From Alphaproteobacteria bacterium (GTDB lineage: Bacteria; Pseudomonadota; Alphaproteobacteria; SHVP01), in NCBI GenBank assembly GCA_947473325.1, contig CANJEJ010000008.1, positions 1-39,098 on the forward strand: a stretch of 39,098 nucleotides of DNA, written 5' to 3'. How positions within the stretch are numbered: the stretch's first letter is position 1; each line of letters starts with the position of its first letter. Made by a program: the position numbers and the translations under genes. A model generated the notes under the pieces. The model was given only the letters and a program-made list of their open reading frames with translations. It was not told where the DNA came from and did not search any database. Below, in pieces: positions 28,057-37,703 of this stretch.

Positions 28057-29070
28057 CTAGTGTTGCTTGCGTCCGACCGCGAGCATGCGTTCGACGGCGC
28101 GACGGGCCCGCTCGGCCACGGCCGGATCCACTTCCACCTGCGGGCTCATTGTCTGCAGGGCCTTGAGAATCTTCGGCAGCGTGATGCGCTTCATGTGCGG
28201 GCACAGGTTGCACGGCCGCACGAACTCCACATCCGGCAGCTCGGCGGCGACGTTGTCGCTCATCGAGCATTCCGTGACCATCAGCACCTTGGGCGGACGC
28301 TTGCTGGCGACGAAATCGATCATCTTGGCGGTCGAGCCGACAAAGTCGGATGCCGCCTGCACATCGGGCGGGCATTCCGGGTGCGCGATCACGACGACAC
28401 CGGGATGCGCCATGCGATAGGCGCCAATCTCGCTGCCGGTGAAGCGCTCATGCACTTCGCAATGGCCCTTCCAGGTGATGATCTTCACCTTGGTCTTCGC
28501 CGCGACATAGGACGCGAGGTACTCGTCTGGCAGGAAGATCACCTTGTCCGTGCCGAGCGATTCCACCACCTCGACCGCATTGCCCGAGGTGCAGCAGATA
28601 TCGGACTCGGCCTTCACCTCGGCCGAGGTGTTGACATAGGTGACAACCGGCACGCCGGGATGCGCTTCGCGCAGCAGGCGGATATCCGCCGCGGTGATCG
28701 AGTCGGCGAGCGAGCAGCCCGCGCGGGCGTCCGGAATCAGCACGATCTTCTGCGGGCTCAGGATCTTCGCCGTCTCGGCCATGAAATGGACGCCGGCGAG
28801 AACGATGACGTCCGCCGACGTCTCGGCGGCCTTGCGGGCGAGTGCGAGCGAGTCGCCGACAATGTCTGCGACGCAGTGATAAATCTCGGGCGTCTGGTAG
28901 TTGTGCGCCAGGATGACGGCGTTGCGTTCCCGCTTCAGCCGGTTGATCGCGTCGATATAGGGCGCATGAAAGGGCCACTCCATCTCGGGAATGACACCAC
29001 GCACCCGCTCATACAGCGGTGCGGTCGCCGCCGCGATGGCGGGCGTGTAATCCAGCGTTGCCGTGCTCAT
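28057..29070 (-). CDS. nadA: Quinolinate synthase A
   Basis: [4Fe-4S] enzyme condensing iminoaspartate with dihydroxyacetone phosphate to quinolinate. ATG 29070 gives 337 residues; a longer frame would run into the tRNA gene. Seen: [26 protein letters not shown], and the three cluster cysteines Cys119 (ARAGCSLAD), Cys204 ([10 protein letters not shown]) and Cys290 ([12 protein letters not shown]). It heads the nadA-nadB-nadC operon and starts only 42 bp after the 3' end of tRNA-Arg on the same strand. No NadQ, NrtR or other regulator gene is present in the window. Confidence 0.98.
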   Translation of the reverse strand: MSTATLDYTPAIAAATAPLYERVRGVIPEMEWPFHAPYIDAINRLKRERNAVILAHNYQTPEIYHCVADIVGDSLALARKAAETSADVIVLAGVHFMAETAKILSPQKIVLIPDARAGCSLADSITAADIRLLREAHPGVPVVTYVNTSAEVKAESDICCTSGNAVEVVESLGTDKVIFLPDEYLASYVAAKTKVKIITWKGHCEVHERFTGSEIGAYRMAHPGVVVIAHPECPPDVQAASDFVGSTAKMIDFVASKRPPKVLMVTECSMSDNVAAELPDVEFVRPCNLCPHMKRITLPKILKALQTMSPQVEVDPAVAERARRAVERMLAVGRKQH

Positions 29071-29112
29071 GACGGGTCGAACCCCCAGGCCGGGCCGCGT
29101 CCGAACGAAAAA

Positions 29113-29189
<77 letters not shown>

Positions 29190-29207
29190 TCTCGAAGCCG
29201 AGGCTGG

Positions 29208-29237
29208 ACCATAGCGGAAACCCGCGCTTGCTTTCAA
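29208..29237 (-). promoter_or_regulatory. Candidate promoter for tRNA-Arg
   Basis: Minus strand: TTGAAA (29237-29232), 18-nt spacer, TATGGT (29213-29208). The -10 element ends 19 bp before the tRNA 5' end, the expected distance for a short leader. It may also drive nadA by read-through. Confidence 0.5.
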
Positions 29238-29309
29238 CACAGCCTCTTGCCCGTCCCAAAAGAACAGGTCCCTGCGTATGTGTGCTTTCGATGGTGTCCT
29301 GCAAGGCCC

Positions 29310-30260
29310 CTAGCTGGGCTTGGCGGGCGTGGGGGCGGCAGGCTTGGTGTCGCCCTGGTCGTCGGCCCGGCTCCGCAGCACCGGCTTCATGTAGATCAGG
29401 AGCGACGAAGCCACATAGATGGACGAGAAGGTGCCGATGATGACGCCGAACAGCATCGAGGCGCTGAAATTGAGCAAGGTCGAACCGCCGACCAGCAGCA
29501 GCGGAAACACCGCGATGATGACGGTCATGCCTGTCATGACCGTGCGAGGCAGCGTTTCGTTGACCGACACGTTGATCAGGTCGATCAGCGACATTCGCTT
29601 GTATTTGCGGGCGTTCTCGCGCATTCGGTCGAACACGACCACGGTGTCGTTGATCGAATAGCCCGCCAGTGTGAGCAGGGCCGCGACGGCCGTCATGTTG
29701 AAGTCGAGCTGCAGGACGGAAAACAGCCCCAGCGTGATGTAGACGTCGTGGAAGGTCGAGATCAGGGCGGACACGCCGAACTGCCATTCGAACCGGAAGG
29801 CGACGTAGCCGCCGATGCCGGCCAGGGCGAGCAGCGTGGCGATCAGGCCATTGCGGAACAATTCACCACTGACCGTGGGGCCGACGACATCCACTCGCCG
29901 GTATTCGAAGCCCGTGCCCAGTGCTTCGCGGATGGCAGCGACCGTCTGCTGGTCGGATCCATTGGCCCGCGGCTGGACGCGAATCTGCACTTCGCGGCCG
30001 GATTCGCCGAAATCCTGCAGTTTCACCTCGCCCAAGCCGAGATTGTTGAGCTTCTCGCGCATGTCGGCGAGATCGGGTGGCGTGCTGGACGCCACCTCGA
30101 CAACAACCCCGCCCGTGAAGTCGAGGCCCAGGTTAAGCCCCTGATAGAAAAGAGAAAAAGTTGTAACCAGGAACAGAAATCCGGTGACCGCGAAGGCCAG
30201 GATGCGGTGGCCGGCGAAGTCGATCTTCGTGTTGCTGGGGACGAGCTTGAGAAATCGCAT
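29310..30260 (-). CDS. secF: Protein translocase subunit SecF
   Basis: RND-fold inner-membrane protein that, with SecD, uses the proton gradient to finish Sec export. 316 residues from ATG 30260 ([15 protein letters not shown]); an upstream extension has no family match. Seen: first TM, the periplasmic [15 protein letters not shown], and the C-terminal TM bundle with [21 protein letters not shown] and [20 protein letters not shown] Pro/Ala-rich tail ends the protein. SecD, normally directly upstream, is absent: trkH precedes it on this strand, 62 bp away. Confidence 0.97.
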   Translation of the reverse strand: MRFLKLVPSNTKIDFAGHRILAFAVTGFLFLVTTFSLFYQGLNLGLDFTGGVVVEVASSTPPDLADMREKLNNLGLGEVKLQDFGESGREVQIRVQPRANGSDQQTVAAIREALGTGFEYRRVDVVGPTVSGELFRNGLIATLLALAGIGGYVAFRFEWQFGVSALISTFHDVYITLGLFSVLQLDFNMTAVAALLTLAGYSINDTVVVFDRMRENARKYKRMSLIDLINVSVNETLPRTVMTGMTVIIAVFPLLLVGGSTLLNFSASMLFGVIIGTFSSIYVASSLLIYMKPVLRSRADDQGDTKPAAPTPAKPS

Positions 30261-30322
30261 GGCGGCAGAGAACAGGGGCGGCCCCGGCCCGTCAAGGGCG
30301 AATCTGCCGCGCCTCCAGATGC

Positions 30323-31771
30323 TTAGTGGCGCCAGAAGCGGGGCGTGAACAGGACGAGGAAGGTAAAGAGCTCCAGGCGGCCAAGGATCATGCCAAGCGA
30401 CAGAAGCCATTTGGCGGCATCCGGCAGCGGCGCGAAGGTGCCAGCCGGACCGATCACGTCGCCAAGGCCGGGTCCAACGTTGCCAAGCGCTGTGGCGGCC
30501 CCGGAGACGGCCGTGATGAAGTCGAGGCCCAGCGCCGAGAGCAGAACGGACAGAATCACGAAGCAGGACAGGTAGAGTGCGATGAAGCCGATAACACCGG
30601 CGGGCACGTCATCTGGCACGGCGCGGCCCTGATACTGCAATGGAAAGACACCATGCGGCTGCACCAGGCGCGCCATCTGCACGCGCAGGCGTGCGATCAG
30701 GATCTCGAAGCGGAAGATCTTGATGCCGCCGGCGGTCGAGCCGGTACAGCCACCGCAGAAGGTCAGGAGGAAGAAGACGGTGACGGCGAAGCCTCCCCAC
30801 TGGCTGTAGTCGGTCGAGACATAGCCGGTGGTGGTGATTATCGAGACGACGTTGAACAGTGCGGCGCGGAACGCTTCATGCCAGACGGCGTCACGGGTGA
30901 CGACCAGCCAGATGGCAAGCGCGACTGCCGAACCGATAACCAGCAGGAAAAGCAGCCGTATCTGGCTGTCGCGCCAGAACACCGTGAGGTCGCCGCCCGT
31001 CAGCCGGATATAGGCAACGAAAGGCAGCGATCCGGCCAGCATAAACACGATACCTATCCATTCTATCGTGGGGCTTGCGAAGCCGCCGATCGAGGCGTCC
31101 AGCGTCGAGAAGCCACCCGTGGCCAGGCTGCCCATGGCATGGACGATAGCCTCCAGCCCGGTCATCCCGGCCATCCAGTAGATGAGGGCGCAGGTCATGG
31201 TCAGGGACACGTAGATCAGCAGCGTCGATGAGGCGACCGTCGAAATGCGGGGCACGACCTTCTCGGAACGGTCCGACGACTCACTGTGGAAAAGCTGCAT
31301 ACCGCCGACGCGCAGAAACGGCAGCACCGCTAGCGCCAGAACGATAATGCCGGCACCACCGATGAAATTCAGAATCCCGCGCCAGAGCTGCAGTCCCGGC
31401 GCGAGGCGGTCGAGACCGACGATGACCGTCGATCCAGTCGTCGTGAGCCCCGACATCGCCTCGAAATAGGCATCCGAATAGCTCAGCCCGAGACCGGAGA
31501 AGGCGAACGGAAGTCCGCCGAACGCTGCCATCAGCAGCCACGCGGTTGTGGTCAGCAGGAAGCCCTGACGGACGTCGAGCTGGATCGCTCGCTCCTGCGC
31601 GGCCAATGCGGCGGCGACACCGAAGAACAGCGTGAAGCCTCCGCTGGCGGCGAAGACGATCCAGTCATCGTTGCCGACATTCAGGTCGACGATCGCGGGG
31701 ATCGCCATCGTCGCGGCAAGCCCGATCAGGAACAGGCCGTTCAGGTAGATGACGGGCCGCAGGTCGACCAT
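30323..31771 (-). CDS. trkH: TrkH-family potassium uptake protein
   Basis: Polytopic inner-membrane K+ channel/transporter subunit of 482 residues. The four pore-loop selectivity-filter segments are visible: [28 protein letters not shown] and [10 protein letters not shown], each with its Gly. Also seen: [16 protein letters not shown] and [14 protein letters not shown]. It normally works with the NAD-binding protein TrkA; no trkA is in the window. It starts 6 bp after the stop of the ABC ATPase gene, so the two are probably co-transcribed. Confidence 0.94.
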   Translation of the reverse strand: MVDLRPVIYLNGLFLIGLAATMAIPAIVDLNVGNDDWIVFAASGGFTLFFGVAAALAAQERAIQLDVRQGFLLTTTAWLLMAAFGGLPFAFSGLGLSYSDAYFEAMSGLTTTGSTVIVGLDRLAPGLQLWRGILNFIGGAGIIVLALAVLPFLRVGGMQLFHSESSDRSEKVVPRISTVASSTLLIYVSLTMTCALIYWMAGMTGLEAIVHAMGSLATGGFSTLDASIGGFASPTIEWIGIVFMLAGSLPFVAYIRLTGGDLTVFWRDSQIRLLFLLVIGSAVALAIWLVVTRDAVWHEAFRAALFNVVSIITTTGYVSTDYSQWGGFAVTVFFLLTFCGGCTGSTAGGIKIFRFEILIARLRVQMARLVQPHGVFPLQYQGRAVPDDVPAGVIGFIALYLSCFVILSVLLSALGLDFITAVSGAATALGNVGPGLGDVIGPAGTFAPLPDAAKWLLSLGMILGRLELFTFLVLFTPRFWRH

Positions 31772-31777
31772 GGTGCC

Positions 31778-32767
31778 CTATTGCGCCGCGGCGGGAAGGA
31801 CAGGCTTCGTCTTCGTCGTCAGGGCGACGAAGACATCCTCGAGGTCGGATTCCTCGGTCGAGAGATCGACGACATGCAGGCCACTCGCCTGCAGCCCCGT
31901 GAGGATAGCAGACATCTCTGTCTCGCTGCGCTGATAGCGGATGCGCAAGGTGCGCGGGCCCCGTTGTTCGGCGTCAAACCGGGCAAGCTGGGCGGGTATG
32001 CCAGTGAGGTCGCGGTCGAGCAGGATGATCAGGTCCTTGCGGTCAATCCGCTGTACCAGGTTCGCGGTGCTGTCGCAGGCCACAACCTCACCATGGTTGA
32101 TGATGGCGATGCGCTCGCAAAGTTCCTGCGCCTCTTCCAGATAGTGCGTGGTAAGGAGGATGGTGGTGCCGCGCGCGTTCAGTTCGCGGATCATCGCCCA
32201 CAGGTTCTGGCGCAGCTCGACATCGACGCCGGCCGTCGGTTCGTCCAGCACCAGGACCGGCGGCGTGTGCACCATCGCCTTGGCGACCATCAGCCGGCGC
32301 TTCATGCCCCCCGACATGCGGCGGGAGTAGCCGTCGGCGACATCGGTGAGGAACAGCGCGCGGAGCAATTCGTCGGTGCGCCGTTCCCGTTTCGGCACGC
32401 CATAGAGGCCGCCCTGCAGTTCCAGCGCCTCGCGCGGCGTGAAGAAGGGATCGACCGACAGTTCCTGAGGCACGATCCCGATGGCACTGCGTACCATGCG
32501 CGGGTTGCGGTCGATGTCGAAGCCGCAGACCGATACGGTGCCGGCGGTCTTGATGACCAGGCCAGCCAGGATGTTGATCAGGGTGGACTTGCCGGCACCG
32601 TTAGGCCCGAGCAGGCCGAACAGTTCGCCAGGACGAATGGCGAGATCGACGCCCTTGAGCGCCTCCCTGGCCGCGCCGCCGCGCCGGCCGGAATAGGTCT
32701 TACGCAGGCCCGCAATGGCAATGGCGGCCGGTTCGGCTTGGGAAATCTGGCTGCTCTGAACCGTCAC
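31778..32767 (-). CDS. ABC-2-type exporter ATPase without adjacent permease
   Basis: 329-residue ATP-binding subunit of the YadG/CcmA-type export group. Walker A GPNGAGKST (54-62), Q-loop VPQELS, signature MSGGMKRR (151-158), Walker B VLVLDEPTAG (171-180) and switch His in LLTTHYLEEA. The C-terminal extension (after about residue 240) is typical of ABC-2 exporters. The start is GTG 32767, with no good ribosome site. Such ATPases are usually followed by a 6-TM permease (YadH-like); here trkH follows instead. Confidence 0.93.
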   Translation of the reverse strand: MTVQSSQISQAEPAAIAIAGLRKTYSGRRGGAAREALKGVDLAIRPGELFGLLGPNGAGKSTLINILAGLVIKTAGTVSVCGFDIDRNPRMVRSAIGIVPQELSVDPFFTPREALELQGGLYGVPKRERRTDELLRALFLTDVADGYSRRMSGGMKRRLMVAKAMVHTPPVLVLDEPTAGVDVELRQNLWAMIRELNARGTTILLTTHYLEEAQELCERIAIINHGEVVACDSTANLVQRIDRKDLIILLDRDLTGIPAQLARFDAEQRGPRTLRIRYQRSETEMSAILTGLQASGLHVVDLSTEESDLEDVFVALTTKTKPVLPAAAQ

Positions 32768-32838
32768 ATCGGGCCGTCACGGCTGGCCGGCCCGTCCGCG
32801 CGGGTCGGGCACCGCGGCAATCAGGCCGGGGCGCAGGG

Positions 32839-32866
32839 TTGAATGCGGCGCGGCAATCGGTATCAT
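32839..32866 (+). promoter_or_regulatory. Candidate promoter for the zf-CHCC gene and polA
   Basis: TTGAAT (32839-32844), 16-nt spacer, TATCAT (32861-32866), about 56 bp before the zf-CHCC start in the divergent gap after the ABC ATPase gene. Reasonable sigma-70 match, unproven. Confidence 0.45.
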
Positions 32867-32921
32867 CCGGCCGAGCCCATGGTCAACCAATGGGCCCTCC
32901 TTTCCGAACAGCCTGGCCGCC

Positions 32922-33101
32922 ATGCAGACACCTGAAACCTTCTATGTCGAAGACGTCACCGTTGCCTGCGACGGCGGCGCGCTGGGTCATCCGCGCGTCT
33001 TCCTCAACCTGGAGGAAAAGGGCGCGGTGGATTGCCCCTATTGCGGCCGGCATTTCGTGTTGCACTCGGCGGATCATCCTGCCCCGCCACGCGCGGCCTG
33101 A
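32922..33101 (+). CDS. zf-CHCC zinc-finger mini-protein (NDUFS6-like)
   Basis: 59 residues from ATG 32922. Seen: FYVEDVTVACDGG, then ALGHPRVFLNLEEKG, then VDCPYCGRHFVLHS. This is the zf-CHCC arrangement C-x-x-x-x-L-G-H-P-x-V-F-L ... C-P-Y-C-G, with the Cys, His, Cys, Cys zinc ligands. The family is widespread in Alphaproteobacteria and is homologous to the mitochondrial complex I accessory subunit NDUFS6; its bacterial role is probably in complex I assembly or stability. No nuo genes are near. It ends 41 bp before polA on the same strand. Confidence 0.92.
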   Translation: MQTPETFYVEDVTVACDGGALGHPRVFLNLEEKGAVDCPYCGRHFVLHSADHPAPPRAA

Positions 33102-33142
33102 GCGGATTCGGCCTCACCCCTCGCCCATGGCATAGTGGCCGC

Positions 33143-35971
33143 ATGCCGGCCCCCAAGAACAAGTCCTCCTCCGCTATCGATCAGCCCATGACGTCCCCTG
33201 CCGTGCCGCGCGGCCGGCTCTACCTGATTGACGGGTCGGGCTACATCTTCCGCGCCTATCACGCGCTGCCGCCGCTCACCCGCAAGCGCGACGGATTGCC
33301 TATCGGCGCCGTCTATGGCTTCAGCAACATGCTGAACAAGCTGCTGGAAGATCATTTCACGAGCACGGACGCGACCCACATCGCCGTCATCTTCGACAAG
33401 GGCTCGATCACCTTCCGCAATGACATCTACGACGCCTACAAGGCAAACCGGGACGAGACGCCGGAAGACCTGGTCCCGCAGTTCGAGCATATCCGTCATG
33501 CCACCCGCGCCTTCAACGTGCCGGTGGTCGAGATGGAAGGCTTCGAGGCGGATGACCTCATTGCGACCTACGCCCGCCTTGCACGCGAGGCGGGGCAGGA
33601 GGTTGTGGTCGTCTCGTCCGACAAGGACCTGATGCAGCTGGTGCGCGAAGGCGTGTCGATGTTCGACCCGATCAAGGCACGGCCGATCGGGCCGGCCGAG
33701 GTGCGCGAGAAATTCGGCGTCGATCCGGAAAAGGTGGTGGACGTGCAGTCGCTCGCCGGCGATTCCACCGACAACGTGCCGGGCGTCCCCGGTATCGGCA
33801 TCAAGACCGCGGCGCAGCTGATTACCGAATACGGCGACCTCGACGCGCTGCTGGCGCGCGCGCCCGAGATCAAGCAGCAAAAGCGCCGCGAGAACCTGAT
33901 CGCATTCGCAGACCAGGCACGGATCAGCCGCGAACTGGTGAAGCTGCGGGACGACGCGCCGATCGAGCATGAGCTCGACAGCTTCCTGTTCAAGCCGGCC
34001 GACCCCGACACGGTGCTCGCCTATCTGGAGGACATGGAGTTCGGGGGTCTGTCGCGACGCGTGCGCGCCCGGCTGGGTCAGGGCGATACTGTTGCGGCGG
34101 CCCCGATGCCGTCGGTGCGCCCGCACGCGGCAGGGAAGGAACCTGCCTTTCTGCTGCTGGATACGCCCATCGCACTGGAGCGCTTCCTGCTCAGCGCCGT
34201 TGCGGAAGGCCGCATGAGCATCTGCGTCGAAACGCAAGGCACAAATTTCCGCCGCAGCGCCATTGTCGGCATCAGCCTTGCGCTGCCCGATGGCACGGCT
34301 GCGTTTGTTCCTGTGCGGCCGGCGGAAGAGGCGCAAGGGGGTCTCGACCTCGCGGCCAAGCCGGCGAGCGGCCTCCCGCTCGACCAGGTGCTGCGCCTGT
34401 TGCAGCCGGTGACAGAGAATGCCGCGGTGCTCAAGGTCGGGCACGACGTCAAGAACACGCAGCTGGCGCTTGCCGAACATGGCGTGGCGTTGACACCGAT
34501 CGACGATATCATGCTGCTCTCCTATGCACTTGATGCCGGTCGTCTTGGCCACGATCTCGAAGGGCTGGCGGAGCGGACGCTTGGTGCGCCGATTCCCGCG
34601 GCAAAGGACGCAATGGGCAGCGGCAAGTCTGCCCGCACGCTCGACCAGCTGCCGCCGGGCGAGATGCTCGCCTATGCCGCGCCGCGCGCTGCCGCCCTGT
34701 TGCGGCTGCACACGGTATTGCGCAGCCGACTTGTGCGCGAACATGTTGTGAGGACCTATGAAACGCTCGACCGGCCACTCGTGCCGGTGCTGGCGGCAAT
34801 GGAGCGTGCGGGCATTCGGGTGGATGCGAAGGTGCTCGCTCTGCAGTCGGCCGCTTTCGCCAAGCAGATGGCGGGACTGGAAACGGAAGTTCACAAGCTC
34901 GCCGGCCGCGAGTTCAACATCGGTTCGCCCAAGCAGCTGGGCGAGGTGCTGTTTGAAGAGATGGGCCTCGACGGTGGCAAGAAGGGCAAGACCGGCGCCT
35001 ATTCCACCGGCGCGGATATTCTCGAGCAGTTCGCGGCGCAGGGTGTGGAACTGGCGGAGAAGGTGCTCGACTGGCGCCAGGTGTCCAAGCTCAAGAACAC
35101 CTACACCGACAAGCTGCCGGAGGAAATCGACCCGCTGACGGGGCGCATCCATACCTCCTACGCGATGGCGGTGGCCGCGACCGGGCGACTTTCCTCCAAC
35201 GATCCCAACCTGCAGAACATCCCGATCCGGACCGAGGAAGGCCGGCGCATCCGCCAGGCCTTCATCGCCGACAAGGGCTGGGTGCTGATGAGCGCCGACT
35301 ATTCGCAGATCGAACTGCGGCTGCTCGCGCACATGGCGGACATTCCACCGCTCACCAAGGCCTTCCAGGAAGGCATCGACATCCACGCCCAGACGGCGAG
35401 CGACGTGTTCGGCGTGCCGGTGAAGGGCATGGATCCGTCGGTGCGCCGCCGCGCAAAGGCGATCAATTTCGGCATCATCTACGGCATCAGCGCCTTCGGC
35501 CTCGCACGCCAGCTTGGCATTCCGCAGGGCGAAGCACGCAAATACATCGACGCATATTTCGAACGCTATCCCGGCATCCGCGCCTACATGGAGTCGATGC
35601 GGCTATACGGGCGTGAACATGGCTATGTCGAAACGCTGTTCGGCCGCCGCTGCCATGTGCCGCAGATCCGCGAGAAGAATCCGGCGGCACGCAGCTTTGC
35701 CGAACGTCAGGCGATCAACGCGCCGCTCCAGGGCGCGGCTGCCGATGTCATCAAACGCGCGATGATCCGCCTGCCCAATGCCCTGCTCGCCGCGGGACTC
35801 AAGACTCGCATGCTGCTGCAGGTGCATGACGAACTTGTCTTCGAGGTGCCGAAGGACGAGGTCGATGCCACCACACCCGTGGTGAAGCGGGTGATGGAAG
35901 GGGCCGCCGTTCTCAAGGTGCCGCTGCTGGTGGAGACCGGCGTCGGTGCCAACTGGGACGAGGCGCACTAG
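33143..35971 (+). CDS. polA: DNA polymerase I with degenerate proofreading domain
   Basis: 942 residues from ATG 33143 (ATG 33188 is an alternative). The 5'-3' exonuclease domain (about 25-320) is intact: LIDGSGYIFRAYHALPP, EGFEADDLIATYA, SSDKDLMQLV and GDSTDNVPGVPGIG. The 3'-5' exonuclease domain (about 345-540) is present but altered: the DTE motif reads C-V-E (361-363), KYD reads K-N-T (437-439), and YAAED reads Y-A-A-P-R (511-515). The polymerase domain is intact: motif A SADYSQIELRLLAHM, motif B RRRAKAINFGIIYG and motif C LQVHDELVFEVP. It should therefore nick-translate and synthesise, with little or no proofreading. Confidence 0.98.
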   Translation: MPAPKNKSSSAIDQPMTSPAVPRGRLYLIDGSGYIFRAYHALPPLTRKRDGLPIGAVYGFSNMLNKLLEDHFTSTDATHIAVIFDKGSITFRNDIYDAYKANRDETPEDLVPQFEHIRHATRAFNVPVVEMEGFEADDLIATYARLAREAGQEVVVVSSDKDLMQLVREGVSMFDPIKARPIGPAEVREKFGVDPEKVVDVQSLAGDSTDNVPGVPGIGIKTAAQLITEYGDLDALLARAPEIKQQKRRENLIAFADQARISRELVKLRDDAPIEHELDSFLFKPADPDTVLAYLEDMEFGGLSRRVRARLGQGDTVAAAPMPSVRPHAAGKEPAFLLLDTPIALERFLLSAVAEGRMSICVETQGTNFRRSAIVGISLALPDGTAAFVPVRPAEEAQGGLDLAAKPASGLPLDQVLRLLQPVTENAAVLKVGHDVKNTQLALAEHGVALTPIDDIMLLSYALDAGRLGHDLEGLAERTLGAPIPAAKDAMGSGKSARTLDQLPPGEMLAYAAPRAAALLRLHTVLRSRLVREHVVRTYETLDRPLVPVLAAMERAGIRVDAKVLALQSAAFAKQMAGLETEVHKLAGREFNIGSPKQLGEVLFEEMGLDGGKKGKTGAYSTGADILEQFAAQGVELAEKVLDWRQVSKLKNTYTDKLPEEIDPLTGRIHTSYAMAVAATGRLSSNDPNLQNIPIRTEEGRRIRQAFIADKGWVLMSADYSQIELRLLAHMADIPPLTKAFQEGIDIHAQTASDVFGVPVKGMDPSVRRRAKAINFGIIYGISAFGLARQLGIPQGEARKYIDAYFERYPGIRAYMESMRLYGREHGYVETLFGRRCHVPQIREKNPAARSFAERQAINAPLQGAAADVIKRAMIRLPNALLAAGLKTRMLLQVHDELVFEVPKDEVDATTPVVKRVMEGAAVLKVPLLVETGVGANWDEAH

Positions 35972-36004
35972 CCCAGAGGGCCGCGCGCCTTCGTCCCATG
36001 GGTT

Positions 36005-37450
36005 TTACTCCGCTGCGGCGCGCGCTTTATCCCAACCCAGAATCTTCTGCCCAAGCAGGCGGCCGAACGTCAGCGCTGGCATCAGCGACATGCCGTTGAC
36101 GAAGGCATCGCCCGAGAGCCGGGAAAAGCCGAGAATCTCACCCGCCGCGTAAAGGCCGGGAATGGGCTTGCCCGCCTTGTCGGTCACGCGCAGCTGTTCG
36201 TCGGCGTTGATCCCGGCCGGGCTCACTACCGAGAAGCCGGCCGCGTGCAGGGCATAGAACGGACCCTTCTCGATCTTCCGGGGCAGCATTTCGCGCCCGA
36301 ACTCGGCGTCCTTACCGCTGTCGATTGCCGCGTTGTAGCGCGTCACTGTTTCTTCCAGTGCCTTGGCATCGACGCCCATCTGCTGCGCCAGCCCAGCCAG
36401 CGTGTCGGCCTTGGAATAGTGCGGGTGATTGCCGAAGCGCTGGCCCAGCCAGTCGCGTCCACGCACGCCATCCAGCGTCGGCGCGTTTTGCCAGATGCCT
36501 TCGTCGAAGACGACATACATCTGCTGGTCCTTCTGCGCCCGCAAGGCGCGCTCGCGATGATCGACGCTGGGGTGATCCTCGCGGACGAACCGCTTGCCGG
36601 ATCCGTTCACCCAGATTTCCCAGGGCGTGCGCTTCTGCGGCACGAAGATGAAGCCCACCGTTGTATTCAATGGATCCTTCGGATCTTCCAGCACGCCACC
36701 GAAGCTGCACAGGAACTTGTCGCCGCCATCCACCTTGGCGCCCACGCTCCGCGCCGCAACAATGCCCTCGCCGCGGGAATAGGGGTTGCAGATGGAACGC
36801 AGCACTGCGTTCGGCGTCAGTTCCTTCCATAGTTCCGGGTTGGCGGCGTAGCCGCCTGTGGTCAGCACGACATTCGGCGCCTGGAAGGTTTCCTTCACGT
36901 CGTTCCTTTCGGTTTCGACACCGGTGACGCGGCCACTCGCGTCCTGCACCAGCTTCGTCATCCGCGTCCCAAGCCGCAGATCGATCTTGCCGGCCGCGAC
37001 CAGCTTCTCATGCTCGGGCCGGATGACCTCGAGGAGCGAGACGGCCTTGTTGGCGCCCCAGTAATAGCGGCGGGTGCGAAAGAACTCATGCCCGCTGCCC
37101 GCCAGCGGCACCTCCGGATCGGGTTTCAGGCCAAGGTCGATCAGCCACTCCCAGGTGTCCGCGGCATTTTTGGTGGCAAGCTTGCCCAGCACGGGGTCGA
37201 TCGTGTCATGGGCGATGCGCTGGGCATCCTTGTAGTGCTCTTCCCAGCTGTCCTCGATGCCCAGCTGCTTCTGCAGGCGCGTGCCCGCGGCACTGATCTG
37301 GCCGGACGACCAGTAGAGCGTGCCGCCGATGCGGCCATCTGCTTCGATCTGCAGCACCCGCGCACCACGCTGGGCGGCGAAGATGGCCGCCGGCAGGCCC
37401 GCCGAGCCCGCTCCCACGATGATGACGTCCCAAGTACCGTGTCCGCTCAT
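36005..37450 (-). CDS. FAD_binding_2-family flavoprotein dehydrogenase/reductase
   Basis: 481 residues from ATG 37450, with GGGAGAG about 5 nt upstream. The N-terminal FAD motif is VIIVGAGSAGLPAAIFAAQRG followed by IEAD; the C-terminal FAD contact is GLYAAGEILGFSRLSGDAFVNG. The fold and segments (YYWGANKAVSLLEVIRP, VVLTTGGYAANPEL, RYNAAIDSGKDAEFGRE) fit the fumarate reductase/3-ketosteroid-Delta1-dehydrogenase superfamily. No signal peptide or heme CxxCH is seen, so it is likely cytosolic. The substrate is unknown. It converges with polA and may be co-transcribed with the small gene 31 bp upstream. Confidence 0.89.
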   Translation of the reverse strand: MSGHGTWDVIIVGAGSAGLPAAIFAAQRGARVLQIEADGRIGGTLYWSSGQISAAGTRLQKQLGIEDSWEEHYKDAQRIAHDTIDPVLGKLATKNAADTWEWLIDLGLKPDPEVPLAGSGHEFFRTRRYYWGANKAVSLLEVIRPEHEKLVAAGKIDLRLGTRMTKLVQDASGRVTGVETERNDVKETFQAPNVVLTTGGYAANPELWKELTPNAVLRSICNPYSRGEGIVAARSVGAKVDGGDKFLCSFGGVLEDPKDPLNTTVGFIFVPQKRTPWEIWVNGSGKRFVREDHPSVDHRERALRAQKDQQMYVVFDEGIWQNAPTLDGVRGRDWLGQRFGNHPHYSKADTLAGLAQQMGVDAKALEETVTRYNAAIDSGKDAEFGREMLPRKIEKGPFYALHAAGFSVVSPAGINADEQLRVTDKAGKPIPGLYAAGEILGFSRLSGDAFVNGMSLMPALTFGRLLGQKILGWDKARAAAE

Positions 37451-37481
37451 GCCACTCTCCCATGTTTGTCTATTGCGCCGA

Positions 37482-37703
37482 TCATGGCAGCGGGCTCCGC
37501 GAATCGGCAAGAGCGGCCTCGACCTTGCGCTCCTCGCGGTCGTTGCGCTCGATCACGCGGGCAAGGACCTGGCGGAAGCTGAGGGCGGGTGTGACGCCCA
37601 GGCCGAAGCGGGCCACCAGATCGCGGTGCGCCGCGAGCAGATCGGCCATCCCGTCGAGCGGTGGCGTGACAAGATCGGTTTCCTGGAATGGGCCAGTTGG
37701 CAC
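37482..37703 (-). CDS. Small hypothetical protein
   Basis: 73 residues from a GTG at 37703; not recognised. It is charged and probably helical in its second half (FRQVLARVIERNDREERKVEAALADS), with no signal or TM. The frame is open well upstream to about 37820 without an ATG, so the start is unsure and it may be longer. It lies 31 bp upstream of the flavoprotein gene on the same strand. Other frames here show Arg/Ser-rich, atypical translations, which favours this frame, but the evidence is modest. Confidence 0.5.
   Translation of the reverse strand: MPTGPFQETDLVTPPLDGMADLLAAHRDLVARFGLGVTPALSFRQVLARVIERNDREERKVEAALADSRSPLP

Noticed and set aside
28046-28375. N-terminal extension of NadB into nadA
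   Set aside because: The frame is open but overlaps nadA; a good ribosome site and the conserved protein start lie at 28045.
32839-33135. Plus-strand 98-codon frame over the zf-CHCC region
   Set aside because: A different frame of the same strand encodes the zf-CHCC protein with all zinc ligands; this one is Arg/Ser/Pro-rich and motif-free.
33074-35386. Very long minus-strand open frame (about 770 codons) opposite polA
   Set aside because: It is antisense to an intact, motif-complete polA. Its His/Arg/Gln-rich translation is typical of the mirror frame of a GC-rich gene, and no domain is recognisable.
35972-36004. Possible terminator between polA and the flavoprotein gene
   Set aside because: CCCA and TGGG ends and a TTTT are present, but the stem is too short and interrupted to support an intrinsic terminator.
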